In this document: one piece after another, positions 12,671 to 24,760 of the stretch
Position numbering within the stretch: position 1 is the first letter of the stretch
Layout of the letters: each line of letters begins with the position of its first letter
Source of the DNA: Prunella strophiata
Lineage: Eukaryota > Chordata > Aves > Passeriformes > Prunellidae
Length of the DNA stretch: 64,000 nt
Direction: 5' to 3'
NCBI GenBank assembly: GCA_036583965.1
Contig: JAZBQD010000021.1
Location: 19,878,771-19,942,770, forward strand
The notes under the pieces: model-generated
Databases searched by the model: none
Told to the model about the DNA's origin: nothing
The model's input: the letters and a program-made list of their open reading frames with translations, nothing else
Translations under genes and position numbers: made by a program

Positions 12671-14952
12671 GGGAAAGGCAGCAGCTGCGGCCCCGCCGAG
12701 CCAAGCCCTGCCTTCCAGGGATTCTTGGATTTGACCGTCTAAAGCCTGGGCTGAAGCCTGGCACGGGATGAAAGGGAACAGCAACCCCCGGGCTGAGCCT
12801 GGGCAGAGCCCTCGCAGCCCCTGCAGCCCCCGCCGCGCTCCCGGGAGCAGCGATTGTTCCTCTTTTTTTCCTCTTTTTCCTCTTTTTAATGGGTTTTTTT
12901 TTGCGAAGCAGCTTTATAAAAAAAACCAAAACAACGCGGGGAGGTCCCATCCTGGTCGATCCTTGCAAGTCTGAGTTTGGAAGCAGCGGGCAGGAAGATT
13001 AAAGGGTGCCTGGGTGTCAGGATGCTGGGTGTGCTGGGAGTTGTCCTCCTGCTGCCTGCCCCTGTCCCCAGCTCAGCTGGTTTTGGGGACAACCCACGCT
13101 GGTGAATCCATTTCCCTGTGGCTTGTAGGGCTGGTTTGTTTGGGATCATCCCCAAGCAGCTCTGGTGGCTCTGGTGTCACTTCTGTGCCCAGGGGGAGGT
13201 GGGAAGTGTGGGCACAGGCAGACACCCACACCCAGGCTGAATGTTTTCCCTGTTTTTTCACCCCGTGGCTTTGAGGAATCCTGGGATGAAGGCCACTTTC
13301 TGTGGCCAGAGGAGGATGTCTTGGGAGCAGGGCAGGGAAGCTGAATCCAGGCTGTGTTTTGGGCTGGAGACGTGTCCCAGATCCCCAAAGTTTTCCATCA
13401 CATAGGCAGGTTTGTGTGGGATCACCTGGGCAGGAAGCAGTGGGGAAAAGTGATACCCCACGGGGAGGCCCTTCTCCAACACCCCCTTGCCCAAAATCCA
13501 GCAGCAGCCTGGGTTTTAATGGAAGAAGCAGCCACTTCACAGCAGCTCCTGCTCCATGTGGGAAAATTATTACTTGCAACGTTTGGCTGGAAAAGGAGCA
13601 GCACAGATGAGAGATGCACAAAGTTATTCCTCATCCCCAAGCAGGGATGAAGATCCCACATGACTTTTCCTTGAAAAAAAAAAATCTCTTTTAGAGACTT
13701 TAAATCTCCAGAGCTTTAAATCTCCAGGTGAAGGAAAAAAATGCTCTTGGTCTGTGAATTCACTGGGAAAATATGTGGGGTTTGGTGGCATTGCTGAAGG
13801 GCTGAGGGAAAGGAATCCTTTCCTGTGTCCATGGGATTAGGTATTGTCTGGGATTCTTTCTGTGGGCAGGAAAAATGTTCCTGGGATGAGTGTGGCCTTT
13901 CAGACAGGGAGTGATGTCCTGACCCCCTTCCCTCTCCTCCCTGCCTTGAGGTGCCTGGAGATAAACCATTAATGAGTGGTTTTCACCTCTTTTTTTTTTT
14001 CTTAATTTTTTAAATTGTCACTGTTGGGAAGAATTCAGTTTTCCAGCCAGGATATAAAAATATCCCTTTTTCCCCAGACTCCCAGAGGGTTGGGTTGTTT
14101 CATTCCTCCTTCAGTGGCTGGAGATGAGGAAAGGGATGAGTCACATGGATCCCACTCCCTGGTGGTGCTGCCCACCCCGGGCTGGGGGAAATTCCCAGAT
14201 TCCCTCATTTCTGTGTTTTCCAGCACCTTTTCCCACTCAGCATCCCTCAGTGGTGGGATTCAGCTCTGGGAGCTGTGGGAAGAGCAGCAGCATCCTTTCC
14301 TCAGAACTCTGAGACAACACTCTAAAATCTCCCTGTTCTGCCTGAAAACCACATCCCAAAGCAGGAGGGAGATTCCCAATCCTTGCTTTGCATCCCTAAC
14401 GAGGGATGTTCTCCTGGCAGCAGTACCTGGACCAGCACAGCAGCCACGAGCTTGGACTCCAAGAGCCTCTCCAGCTCATTCAGCACCAGCAAAAGGAAAA
14501 TATTGACAGGATGCCATTCTTCAACCCTCGGCTCGTTTTTATTTTTGCCTGATGAAAGGAAAACCCAGCAGCGTGAGGAAGAGGATTTTGTCGCTTGGAG
14601 CGTCCCTGGAGAAAACATTCCTGGGAGCAAACAGAGCCTGGATTTGTCTGGGCCATGAATATTGGCATTATTCTTGCAGGGATGGGGCTGGGGAAGCAGA
14701 AAAGCAGGAAAAGCAGCAGGAGAAGCAGCACAGAGGGGTTTCTCCAGCTCGGGATGGAGCACTGGGATGTGTCCGCGTCCCACATCTGCCACCCAGCAGC
14801 TGGAGCAGCAGGAAGGGCTGGAAATCCCTGGGCGGGGCTGGATTTCATTCCTGGCCCTTTGAAGTTCCAGGCATGTGCCGGGCTCGTGCTCGGCACCTGA
14901 GAGCAAACCTGACCCGGCTTGGGGCTGGAGAGGGGCTGGAGCCGGGAACACC
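12671..14952. other. Intergenic, no gene seen
   Basis: Mixed-composition unique sequence with short A and T runs near 13675 and 13990. No coding region or RNA gene supported. Confidence 0.45.
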
Positions 14953-15335
14953 GATGGGAACTGATGGAAAACCGATGGAAAACTGATGGGAACCGATGGG
15001 AACCGATTGGAAAACTGATGGGAACCGATGGAAACCGATGGAAACCGATGGGAACCGATGGGAAACCGATGGGAACCGATGGGAAACCGATGGGAACCGA
15101 TGGGAAACTGATGGGAACCGATGGAAAACTGATGGGAAAGTGATGGGAACCGATGGGAAACTGATGGAAACCGATGGAAAACTGATGGGAACCGATGGAA
15201 CCGATGGAAACCGATGGGAACCGATGGAAAACTGATGGGAACTGATGGAACTGATGGAAGACTGATGGGGACCGATGGGAAACTGATGGGAACCGATGGG
15301 AAACCGATGGGAACCGATGGAAAACTGATGGGAAA
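14953..15335. repeat. Minisatellite, 11-bp unit
   Basis: About 35 copies of GATGGGAACCG and its variants GATGGAAACCG and GATGGGAAACT. Long spurious open frames of the MGTDGK type and their reverse-strand HRFPS type arise from it. Confidence 0.93.
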
Positions 15336-16955
15336 TGCCCCGGGACTGAGCGCAGCTCCTCCCCACCCCAAACCCAGCGGGATGTGTGAGCCCATCCCGC
15401 TTCTCCGCAGCTTTGGCACGGCTGGGCCAGGCTGGCACTGCCCTGGGTGAGGCTGGCACTGCCCGGGGCCAGGCTGGCACTGCCCAGGGCTGCTCCCGCC
15501 TGGGGCTGCTCCCTGGATCCCGCCCGGCTGCAGCGGCATCCTTGAAGTTGTCCATGAATGTGTCTCTGTTCCCCAGACTTTTTATAGCTCCGGGCGTTTT
15601 TCTTGGCCGCGGGCGCTGCTGCTCCCGTGGAGAACAGAGAGCATCGCTCAGCGCCGGCCAGCAGGGCTGCAGCAGGACAGGTTTTTTTTGGGATTCTGCT
15701 TCCCAAAAATTCAGTTTTCCCCCCTGTGGCTCTGCCCTGGCACTGGTTTGGTTTGTAGCTCAGATCTGGGAGTGTCCTGGTTTGATTATCCATCTTTTCC
15801 TAAACTTTTCCCTTGCCTGGCACATCCCTGCTGCCTTCCAAGAGCCGTGGATTCCAGGGAGACACCGTGGAAGCCAAACCAGGTCGTTTTCCCTCAAAAT
15901 CCCAACAGCTCCTCTCCCTTCTCCATCCCTGCAGCTCCCCCTGGGATGTGGTACCCACTGAGCACCCCAGCCCCACGGCTGGGAGAGGGAGCCTAAAGGA
16001 AAGGCAAGCCCAGGATTCTGCCCTCCCTGCTCTGTGGGATGTGATTCCCTTCCCTGAGAACCCTCTGCAGCCCTTTTGGTGTGGGGCCAGCACTGGGAAG
16101 AGGCTCAGGAGAGGTGGCAGCTGGAGCACGAGCACCCTGTCACCCCCAGAGGGACACAGGCAGAGCCCGGGGGCCACCCCAGCCTTGTCCCAGCAGGGAT
16201 CCCCCAAATCTGCCCATTCCCACTGCCAGCTAAACCCAAATTTGGGTTTAGCTCAACTTCTTTAGCTTCACTTCACAGAGCCAAGGGAGCAGTGGGGCTT
16301 TGCAAGGACAGGCCTGGGTTAAAGCCTGGGGTTAGAGCCAGCTTGGGGTTAAAGCCTGGCTTTAAAGCCAGCCCAGCAGGGCTCTGGGCCGGGGGCCGTT
16401 TCCCAGCAAAGCTCCGCTTTGGGAGCTGCTCCCCCCCAGCTCCTGCTCCGGTGAAATCGGACCCGGCCCCCACCAAGGCAGGGTTTGTCCTGCAGCATTT
16501 TCGGGATGTTTCGCATTCGGGAGACACCCGAGGAATGTCAGCCGGGGAGGGCAAACAGCGAGAGGGGACAGAGCCCCTTCCCCAGGGCTGCCGCTGCTCG
16601 GATCCCGCTGCAGAAGGCGTTTGTTCCGTGAAAGGAACAACTGTGGCTTCTTCCCAGTGGGATTGAGATTCCCCAGAGCATCTGAACCTGCAGCCGAGCG
16701 TTTTTTGGGAGAAGCAGCATCATCCCCAGCTCTCCCCATCCTCCTCCTCCTCCTCCTCCCTGAGCCCCTCGCCCAAAGTTGGCACCGCGCGGGCGGCTCC
16801 TTTCAGACACCTTTGCTTCCCTCTGCAGGAAAACTCCATAAATTACAAGTTGGCCTCTCTGAATCCCGTTATCCCAAAAAAAAACTGGACCCCAGCAGGG
16901 ATGGAAGTGCTGCCGGGAGGGGCCCAAGTTCATGTCTGCACAACGTGGCCTGCCA
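15336..16955. other. Intergenic, GC-rich, no gene seen
   Basis: Unique sequence. The patch 15425-15490 repeats CAGGCTGGCACTGCCC about three times. No coding support. Confidence 0.45.
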
Positions 16956-17262
16956 GAGCCACCGGCTACTTTTATCTCCATCACTTGACTATTATACTTA
17001 ATCAGGAAAGGGGGGATATTATATTTTTATTTGAAATCCACTTTTCTTTTATAGAGAGCAAATTATAATCACTTTTAATTGAAAAAAAAAAAAAAGGAAA
17101 AAAAGAAAAGCTGATAATATTCTGCACCAAATTTCTGGCAGAGAATAATTAACAGTGCAATAAATCCCCAAAGGAAATGCTCATTAATCTTGTCTTTCCG
17201 AAGCAAATTTCAGAGGAGAACTGATTGAAAACATTGCTAATAATTATAGGAAAGTTGACAGC
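16956..17262. other. AT-rich island, candidate conserved non-coding element
   Basis: About 300 bp of AT-rich sequence with cores ATACTTAATCAGG, GAGAATAATTAACAG, TGCTCATTAATC and GCTAATAATTATAGG, one TTTTATCTCC and one CTGATAATAT, lying between GC-rich flanks. It contains no repeat periodicity and no open frame of interest. Composition and density of homeodomain-like sites suggest a conserved enhancer-type element. Confidence 0.35.
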
Positions 17263-17467
17263 TTAAAAGCCCCCAAATCTGGCAGCAGTCTCCTCCTATC
17301 AGATCCTGTGGGAACTGGTTCAGGCTGGACAGGGGCATCCTGACTCTCTGGGACAGCGTTGGGGTGGATGGGAGGGATCTGGGTCTGCAGGGATGGGCCA
17401 AACTGGTCATCCAAACCAGTTGGGTGGGTGGGCTCAGAGCATCTGTGCTGGGGCTGCTGGTCTGTGC

Positions 17468-18890
17468 TGTGGTGGTCCTTCTGCTTCCCGTGGTCCTTGT
17501 GCCATCCATGGTCCTTGTGCCACCTATTGATCATGTTATTCCCATTTTTTGTGTGCTTCCCATGCTCCTTCTGCTTCCCGTGGTCCTTGTGCCATCCATG
17601 GTCTTTGTGCCACCTATGGATTGTGTTCTTCCCATTGTTCTTGTGCCACCCATGATCCTTGTGCCACCTGTGGATCATGTTATTCCCATTGTTTGTGTGC
17701 TTCCCATGGTCCTTGTGTCATCCGTGGTCCTTATTCTTCCTGTGGTCCTTGTGCCACCCATGATCTTTGTGCCACCTATGGATTGTGTTCTTCCCATTGT
17801 TCTTGTGCCATCCATGGTCCTTGGATCTTGTGCTTCCCATGGTCCTTGTGCCATTCATGGTCCTTGTGCCACCCATGATCCTGGTGCCACCAAGAACCCT
17901 GCTGCTTCCCATGGTCCTTGTGTCATCCTTGGTCCTTGTTCTTCCCATGGTCCTTGTGACACTTATGGATCTTGTGTTTCTCATGGTCCTTGTGCCATCC
18001 ATGGTCCTTGTTCCACCAAGAATCCTTGTGCTTCCCATGGTCCTTCTGCTTCCTGTGGTCCTTGTGCCATCCATGGTCTTTGTGCCACTTATGGATCATG
18101 TTTTTCCCATTGTTCTTGTGTCATCCATGGTCCTTGGATCTTGTGCTTCCCATGGTCCTTGTGCCATTCATGGCTCTTGTGACATGTATGGATCTTGTTC
18201 TTCCCATGGTCCATCTTTTCTGCTTCCTGTGGTCTTTGTGCCATTCATGGTCTTTGTGCCACCCGTGATCCTTGTGCCACCTATGGATTGTGTTCTTCCC
18301 ATTGTTCTTGTGCTTCCCAGTGATCCTTGTGTCATCCTTGGTCCTTGTTCTTCCCATGGTCCTTGTGACAGTTATGGATCTTTTGCTTTCCCTGGTTCTT
18401 GTGCCACCTGTGGTCATTGTGCCATCCGTGGTCCTTGTGCCACCCATGGTCTTTGTGCCACTTATGGATTGTGTTCTTCCCATGGTCCTTGTGCCATCCA
18501 TGGTCCTTAGATCTTGTGCTTCCTATGGTCCTTGTGCCATTCATGCCTCTTGTGACACTTATGGATCATGTTATTCCCATGGTCCTTGTGCCATCCATGG
18601 TCCTTGTGCCATTCATGGTCCTTGTGCCACCCATGATCCTGGTGCCACCAAGAATCCTTGTGCTTCCCATGGTCCTTGTGTCATCCTTGGTCCTTGTAGC
18701 ACCTATGGATCATGTTCTTCCCATTATTTTTGGGCTTCCTGTGGTCCTTGTGCCATTCATGGTCCTGGTGCCACCAAGAACCCTGCTGCTTCCCATGGTC
18801 CTTCTGTCATCCTTGGTCCTTGTTCTTCCCGTGGTCCTTTTGCCATCTGTGATCCTTGGATCTTGTGCTTCCCGTGGTCCATCCAAGCCC
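17468..18890. repeat. Minisatellite, 18-bp unit, 1.4 kb
   Basis: Dozens of copies of CATGGTCCTTGTGCCATC and close variants. Some copies carry CACCAAGAACCCTGCTGC or TATGGATCATGTTCTTCC, giving a higher-order pattern. The unit length is a multiple of three, so open frames of 240-270 codons run through it in several frames with a 6-residue period (HGPCAI type). None has a gene-like start or end. Confidence 0.92.
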
Positions 18891-20099
18891 CAGGTGAGAT
18901 CCTGCCCCTCCATCAGCCCCATCCCAGCTGTGCCCAGGTCTCTGGGCCTCTGGATCCCTTCAGCCAGAGCAGTTTGGGAGGGAGCACCAGGATTTCCCTG
19001 CCCTGGCTCTGCTGATGCCTCTGTGCCTGCCAGGGAACAGCCAGGACCAGGATGTCACCTGCAGGGAAGTGGCTCCCTGTCCCTCTGCCACTCCAGGGGC
19101 TCCCAGCATCCAAAGGAATTTCTGGATTTGTGATCCACTCATCCCCTGACCCCAGCTGAAGCCTGGGATGTTTAATTGCAGGGAGCCAATTAATTTCTGT
19201 CAGTGATCCGTGGGTGTGTGTGCCCAAAGGCAGAACCACCCCCAAATGGGTGATGCCAAAGGGACAGGGAGCTAAAAGGGGCTGGAGTGAAAATCCTGGG
19301 ATGTGCTCGTGGCTCTCAGGTTTCCTGTCCCCATTTGACCAGGGCTGGGGAGCCTGGAGCAGACCCAGGCTCTGCTGGGAGGAAGGAAATGTGAGATTGG
19401 CCTGGGATTTTTGTGTCATTGCCTGGGATTTTTGGCTTTTTTCTCCCTTTTTTGGGGGTCACGGGAGGCTGGGAGGGAAATGCAGAGTGGGGTCTGATCC
19501 TGGGATAGTGGGGGAGGGAATGTGGGGTCACAGGATTCTGGTCATGCCCTGGTGATGCCCAGGGACAGCTGGGGATGTGGATGGTCCTGGTGTGGCCTCT
19601 GAGCTCCCCTTCTCCCAAATCCATCCTTCATCCCCCTCTCCAGCAGCACAGGATAATTTCTCCCCTCCTGCCAGCAGCAGCATCCCCTGCACAGGGGTTT
19701 GCAGGGACAGATTTTCCTCACACTTAAAACAAAAGTGAACCAGAGGGAGGAAAACCTCCCTTCTGGATTCAGCAATTCCCTCTTGGGTGAGGAATGTTCC
19801 CAGGTCAGGCAGCCCTGGGGATGGGGACATTTCCCATTGGGAATGTTTAATACCTGTGCAAGGCCCAGGGAAAGGGAGCACTTCAACCCCTGCTTAATTT
19901 CACTTCTGGGCCCTCAAACACTGAGGGATGTGCTCACCTCAGAGCCAGGGCCCCCTCTTGTCCAAATAAGCAGGAAATTTGGGGAGATCTTGGACAGAGG
20001 ATGTGGTGCCTCCTGCTGTGTCTGTGCCCAGCAGGGATGAGCTGCTCCCAGAGCCCTGCACTGCCCCAGCACCCCGAGGGACACCAAACCCTCCAACTT
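18891..20099. other. Intergenic, no gene seen
   Basis: Unique GC-rich sequence between a minisatellite and a CR1 fragment. No coding support. Confidence 0.5.
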
Positions 20100-20383
20100 C
20101 ATCAGGGAATCCTGGAATGGTTTGGGTTGGAATGGATCTCAAAGCCCATCTCATCCCACCCTTGTCTTCCCCTGTCCCAGGTGCTCCAAGCCCTGTCCAG
20201 CCTGGCCTTGGGCACTGCCAGGGATCCAGGGGCAGCCACAGCTGCTCTGGGAATTCCATCCCAGTCCCCCCCCTGCCTCCCAGCCAGGAATTCCTTCCCA
20301 ATATCCCATCTAAACCTCCTCTTTTTCAGTTTAAAGCCATTCCCCATCCTGCCTCTCCACGCTCTGTAAAACTCTTTCCTCAC
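20100..20383 (-). mobile_element. CR1 LINE 3'-end fragment
   Basis: Reverse complement of the CR1 tail: TGGAATGGTTTGGGTTGGAA, then GTGCTCCAAGCCCTGTCCAG, then GGGATCCAGGGGCAGCCACA, then CTAAACCTCCTCTTTTTCAG and GTTTAAAGCCATTCC. These are diagnostic of avian CR1 read from its 3' end. 5'-truncated. Confidence 0.9.
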
Positions 20384-20534
20384 CCAGCCTGGTGTCTGAG
20401 GAGTTCATTTGCACTTTTTGGATATTTTTGCCAGGTTCTGCCATCTCAGGGACCCCAGGGTCCCCTCCCAGCTGCTCTCTGTCACCCAGAGCCATCATTT
20501 CCATGAGGCAGCTGCTCTGCCCCTGGCTGCCCCT

Positions 20535-20820
20535 TTTATCTGGGCTCTGTTAAATGATCTCAAATATGTGATATGATAAAGACAAACAAACACCCGCTCA
20601 ATTTAGTCCACCCTAATGCCAGACTCTACTTTTACCCAAGTAATTAAGATTAATGCAGTTGATAATTTAGGAAGTATTCTTAAATGTACCCTTCTGGCAG
20701 CATCTAACATGTAATTTTACCTTCGAAGATTTATCAGAGCACTTAGGTAACAGATAGGTCCTTAGCAAACAGGAGCATTTAGAAGGAAAATGAAAGATTA
20801 ATATTCCTTAAATAAATGGC
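20535..20820. other. AT-rich island, strong candidate conserved non-coding element
   Basis: About 285 bp, AT-rich, non-repetitive, with TGATATGATAAAGAC, CCAAGTAATTAAGATTAATG, CAGTTGATAATTTAGG, TAACATGTAATTTTACC and GATTTATCAGAGCAC. It has GC-rich flanks, no coding potential and no transposon similarity I recognise. It has the look of a deeply conserved vertebrate enhancer. Confidence 0.45.
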
Positions 20821-23126
20821 AGAAGAAGTCAGGCTTTATTCCAGCCCCACAAAGATGCTGCTGTCAGCCCCAGCCCTGCTGCTGATCCCCAGGGAGATTA
20901 AACCAAGCTCCCCTCGGGCTCAGGAGGGCTCAGGTGTCCCTTGCCTCTGGATTTTTAGGGATGCAGACACTCTGAAGGGCATGGAAACACAGCAGCCCTT
21001 ATTTAGGGGATCTGGGAGCTGCCCCTCACTCGGAAGCAGCACAGGAGGATGCAGCTCCTGGCTCTGCCCTTGATCCCCCGTGGAGGATGAGTGGATCCAG
21101 CCTGGGTTTCCCTGGGGTGGCTCCCACCTGGCAGCTCCCAGTCCCACCTGGCACATCCCAGAGCTTTCCCACTCTGTGGTGGGTGAGGAGGAGCAGAGCT
21201 GAGCCCTGGCAGAGCCTCTCCTCCCCCTGTCTGCTGCCATCCCGTTTCCTTTGGGGAGCATTCCCCTGGCCAGCATGGGATGGGGCTGGAGCAGCTGACA
21301 CCCAGCTCCAGAGCAGGGCACTGCCAGCCCACCCTGAGCCACCCGTCCTCGGGGCTGGGGTGGCCTCCAGCTGGGGCTGAGCCCTGTCTGGTGTCACCTC
21401 CTCTCCCCCGTCCCGGATGCCAGACGTGCCACCGCCTCTGGAGGCGCCTCGGGGCAGGGAGGGGACCCCGGGCACGGAGCCGAGACACCGGCTTGTGACA
21501 CCGGCTTGTGACACAGCTGGTGACACCCCTGCATCCTGTGGGGTGTCCCGGGAGCTGCCAGGCTCAGCCTCTCCTCCTCCTCCTCCTGCTCCTCCTGCTC
21601 TGTGATTGTGCATGACCAGCGAGGAGGGATTGGGGCTCTCTGCAAAATCTGCATCCGCAGTGAAAATCTGGACATTCAGAGCTGCTGAGATCCAGCAAAT
21701 CGATTTTGGATCATTGTGAGCAGGAAGGAAACTTTCTGAACAACCTTCCAACTTCTCTGGGCCAGAAAAACCCTACTGGACATCACATCCAGGACCGTGT
21801 CCATGTGTCCCTCTGTGTGTCCCTTGTACCTCTGTGTGTCCCTTTGCACCTCTGTGTGTCCCCCTGTGTGTCTGCATCCCCAAAATCTTTCCCAGTCTCT
21901 CTTCCAAGCTCCTTTTCAAGCTCTCAGCACCAAGGCTTGGCTCCTTCCCACTGTGGTTTCTCCCCAAGGGATCCCCCAGTTTTTCTGTCCCTTTGGAGCA
22001 GCTGCTGTCCCCACTCCCAGCTCCCCTCCCTGGGGACAAGCAGGGCCCAGGGCTGGCAGGGAAGGTGTCCCCTGCCCCTGGGTGTGCTGCTCCCACTGCT
22101 GCCCAGTGTCCTGGCAGGAGGCAGAGCCCTGATCCTGCTTTTCTCTGCCTGCCTGGGTTAGCAGAGGAGGGTTTGATGTGTCAGGATGTGATCCACGTTT
22201 TCTCCTTCAAGCAGGGATCAGCTCCAGGCTGGAGCTGGGGCTGGCAGGGAGGGAACTGAAATCCTCATCTTTACCCAAACTTGGGGGAAAGCTCCCTCTG
22301 GGGGCAGGGAGGGTTGGGAATGGCAGGAGCAGGATCAGACACAGCTGGGAGAGGTTGGCAGCTCCCTGTGCCCAGGGCTGGGGTTTGAGCTTTGGCCACC
22401 CTCAGTTCCCCTTTCCTCCTGCTCCTGCTCCTCCTCCTCCATCATTTCCAGCCTCTCAGGTTCATGGAGAGGATGAACCCCAGAGGCTATCAGCTCTGCA
22501 GGGATGGAGCTGGGATCCCATCTCCTCCATTCCCTCGTTCCCCAGTCAAAGCCACCCACCTGGGGGTGGCCAGGATGGGAATTTTGGGGTGGAATCCCCC
22601 CTTCTGGCCCTGAGCACTCCCCACACGCTGCAGCACCACAGCCAAGCCACGCACAGATTCCTGACATATTTCTTCTCTTTCCTTTGCAGCCAAGAAATCC
22701 ATTTTTCATGGGAGGTGGAAGTGAGAGCCAGCAGTAGCTGAGCACTGAGGGTGCCAAGGTAGGGGCCAGCTGACAGCACGGGCTCAGCTGCTATTTTTGG
22801 GAGCCAGACTCTCCTCCCCAGCCCAGATGGGAATGCCTCTGGCTGCAGGGATGCTCAGGGACCTTCTCTGGCCCTGCAGCTGCTCAGTGGCAAGAGGGAG
22901 GGAGCCTAAAGGGACTGGACAAAGGGCCAGGTCACAGGGGAAGGGATTTTTCCAGCTCCAGACAAAGCCATGCTGGGTGGGACTGATCCATCTGGGTGGG
23001 ATTTCAGTCCTTCAGGCAGGGGTTAAAAGCCTCTTTTTGGGGACAAAGTGTGTTTAGAGTCACCCTCGTGCCACATGAAGCCACTGAAAGCCCACAGAGC
23101 CAGGGGGTTCTGTGTGGGATTTCCTT
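20821..23126. other. Intergenic, no gene seen
   Basis: Unique GC-rich DNA. A short imperfect repeat of CTGTGTGTCCC lies at 21796-21870 and a CTCCTC tract at 21570-21600. No coding support. Confidence 0.45.
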
Positions 23127-23390
23127 GTGGAATCTCAGAATTGTTTGGGTTGGGAGGGACCTTAAAACTCTTCCACCCCTACCATGGCAGGGACACCTTC
23201 CACTATCCCAGGGTGCTCCAAGCCCTGTCCAGCCTGGCCTTGGGCACTGCCAGGGATCCAGGGGCAGCCACAGCTGTGCCAGGGCCTGCCCACCCTCAGA
23301 GCCAGGAATTCCTTCCCAATCTCCCATCCATCCCTGCCCTCTGGCACTGGGAGCCATTCCCTGTGTGCTGTTCCTCCATCCCAGTCCCTC
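23127..23390 (-). mobile_element. CR1 LINE 3'-end fragment
   Basis: Reverse-complement CR1 tail: GAATTGTTTGGGTTGGGAGG, CCATGGCAGGGACACCTTCC, GTGCTCCAAGCCCTGTCCAG, GGGATCCAGGGGCAGCCACA. Very similar to the fragment at 20100-20383, so probably the same subfamily. Confidence 0.9.
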
Positions 23391-23564
23391 TCCAGCTCTC
23401 CTGGAGCCCCCTGAGGCCCTGGAATGCTGCCCCCACCCATCTCCCTCCCAGCAGCTCCCTGGCAGTTGCCACCCAGTTGGCATCCTGAGATTTTCCAGCC
23501 ACCCACTCCCACGCCTGTCCCTGATCCCTGAGCTGAGCTGCCACACTCCTGACTGTGACAGCAG

Positions 23565-23850
23565 CAGCTCCCTGGAATCAGGGAATATCCTCAGCTGGGA
23601 GGGACCCACAGGGATCATCAGTCCAGCTCCTGGCCCTGCACAGACACCCCCACAATCCCACCCTGTGCCTGAGAGCATTGTCCAAACTTTCCTGGAGCTC
23701 TGGCAGCTTTGAGGCCATGCCCATTCCCTGGGGAGCCTGGGTAGTGCCAGCACCCTCTGGGGGAAGAACCTTTCCCTGATACCAACCTAAACCTGCCCTG
23801 ACACAGCTCCAGCCATTCCCTGGGTGCTGTCACTGTCCCAGGGACCCATC
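23565..23850 (-). mobile_element. CR1-like LINE fragment, second subfamily
   Basis: Contains GGGATCATCAGTCCAGCTCC, GAGAGCATTGTCCAAACTTT, CCTGGAGCTCTGGCAGCTTT, then CTCTGGGGGAAGAACCTTTC and ACCAACCTAAACCTGCCCTG. These phrases belong to a CR1 subfamily common in songbirds, in antisense orientation. Confidence 0.8.
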
Positions 23851-24034
23851 CTGGGCTGGTTTGTTCCCCCTGCAGCCTCTGAGCTCACCTGGACCGAACC
23901 TCATGGAGCCCCCCGAGCAGAGCCCCTCAGCCCTGCCCCTGCACGTGTGCCAGCCCAGCAGGGCAGCGCTGGGCACTGTCCAGAGGCAGAGCAGGAACAG
24001 TCCCTGCCCGCCTAATCAGCTCGGGCGATACAGC

Positions 24035-24095
24035 AGCGATAGATAAGCGGGGGGAGCGTTATCGGGCCGATTTCCAGATGGAGCTGAGTCACCGC
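24035..24095. promoter_or_regulatory. GATA plus NF-E2/AP-1 composite motif
   Basis: AGATAAG at 24041-24047, a TTATCG at 24059-24064 and TGAGTCAC at 24085-24092 lie within 55 bp in a small patch about 4.2 kb upstream of the ZNF469 start. The motif match is direct; activity is inference. Confidence 0.35.
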
Positions 24096-24760
24096 GAGTA
24101 ACCGGCTGGCCAAGGTCAGGCAGGGCAGAGCCGAGCCCAGCGCTGAGCCCGGCTCTGCCAGACCCCTCTGCCTGCCGCGGGCAGGGCTCCTTCCCTCTGC
24201 CCTTTCCTTGCGGGATTTTGGCTTTTCCCTGCTCACACAACCACTCTGGCCGCTGCTTGCACCACGTTTACCCCGGGAGATCCTTGTCCTGCCCGTGCTG
24301 GGCACCTGGCAGTGCCCTCCCCGCGGTGTAGGGTGTCCCGCATGGGTCCTGGTGGGATCTCAGCTTTTCTCTCACGGGAAGGAGCTGGGGGTGCTGTGGT
24401 GCCCCGGGATTTGCACCCTGCGGGGATTTGGGAGGCTCCGAGGTGCTGGGGACCCTCAGCTCAGCCCTGCCCCGCGGGCACAGCCAGCGCCGGGCGGTGA
24501 ATCACACCCATCACAACCCGTCTGGCAGGATGGCAGGACGGGACCTGCTCTGCCAAGAGTGCCAGGCACGGCTCTCCGTGCCAGCCAGGCTGCTGCCAGG
24601 CTGCTGCCCATGTCCCCTGTCCCCGAGGGGCTGCAGGGGCTCCAAGCTCCCTGCAGGGCACAGCAGTGCAGGTGGGGATGGCCCTGCCTGCAGCCAGCCA
24701 GCCTGGCAATAATCACAGTGGGTTTTTAAAAAGCCAAACTCCCTTTGCCTCCCTTTCCAC

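Noticed and set aside
14322..15793. Reverse-strand open frames of about 400 codons with HRFPS-type repeats
   Set aside because: They are driven by the 11-bp minisatellite at 14953-15335; the flanks contain no recognisable domain.
17364..19133. Cys-rich periodic open frames of about 245-270 codons, keratin-associated-protein like
   Set aside because: The 6-residue period equals the 18-bp minisatellite unit and appears in several frames at once; the ends run into unrelated sequence without gene structure.
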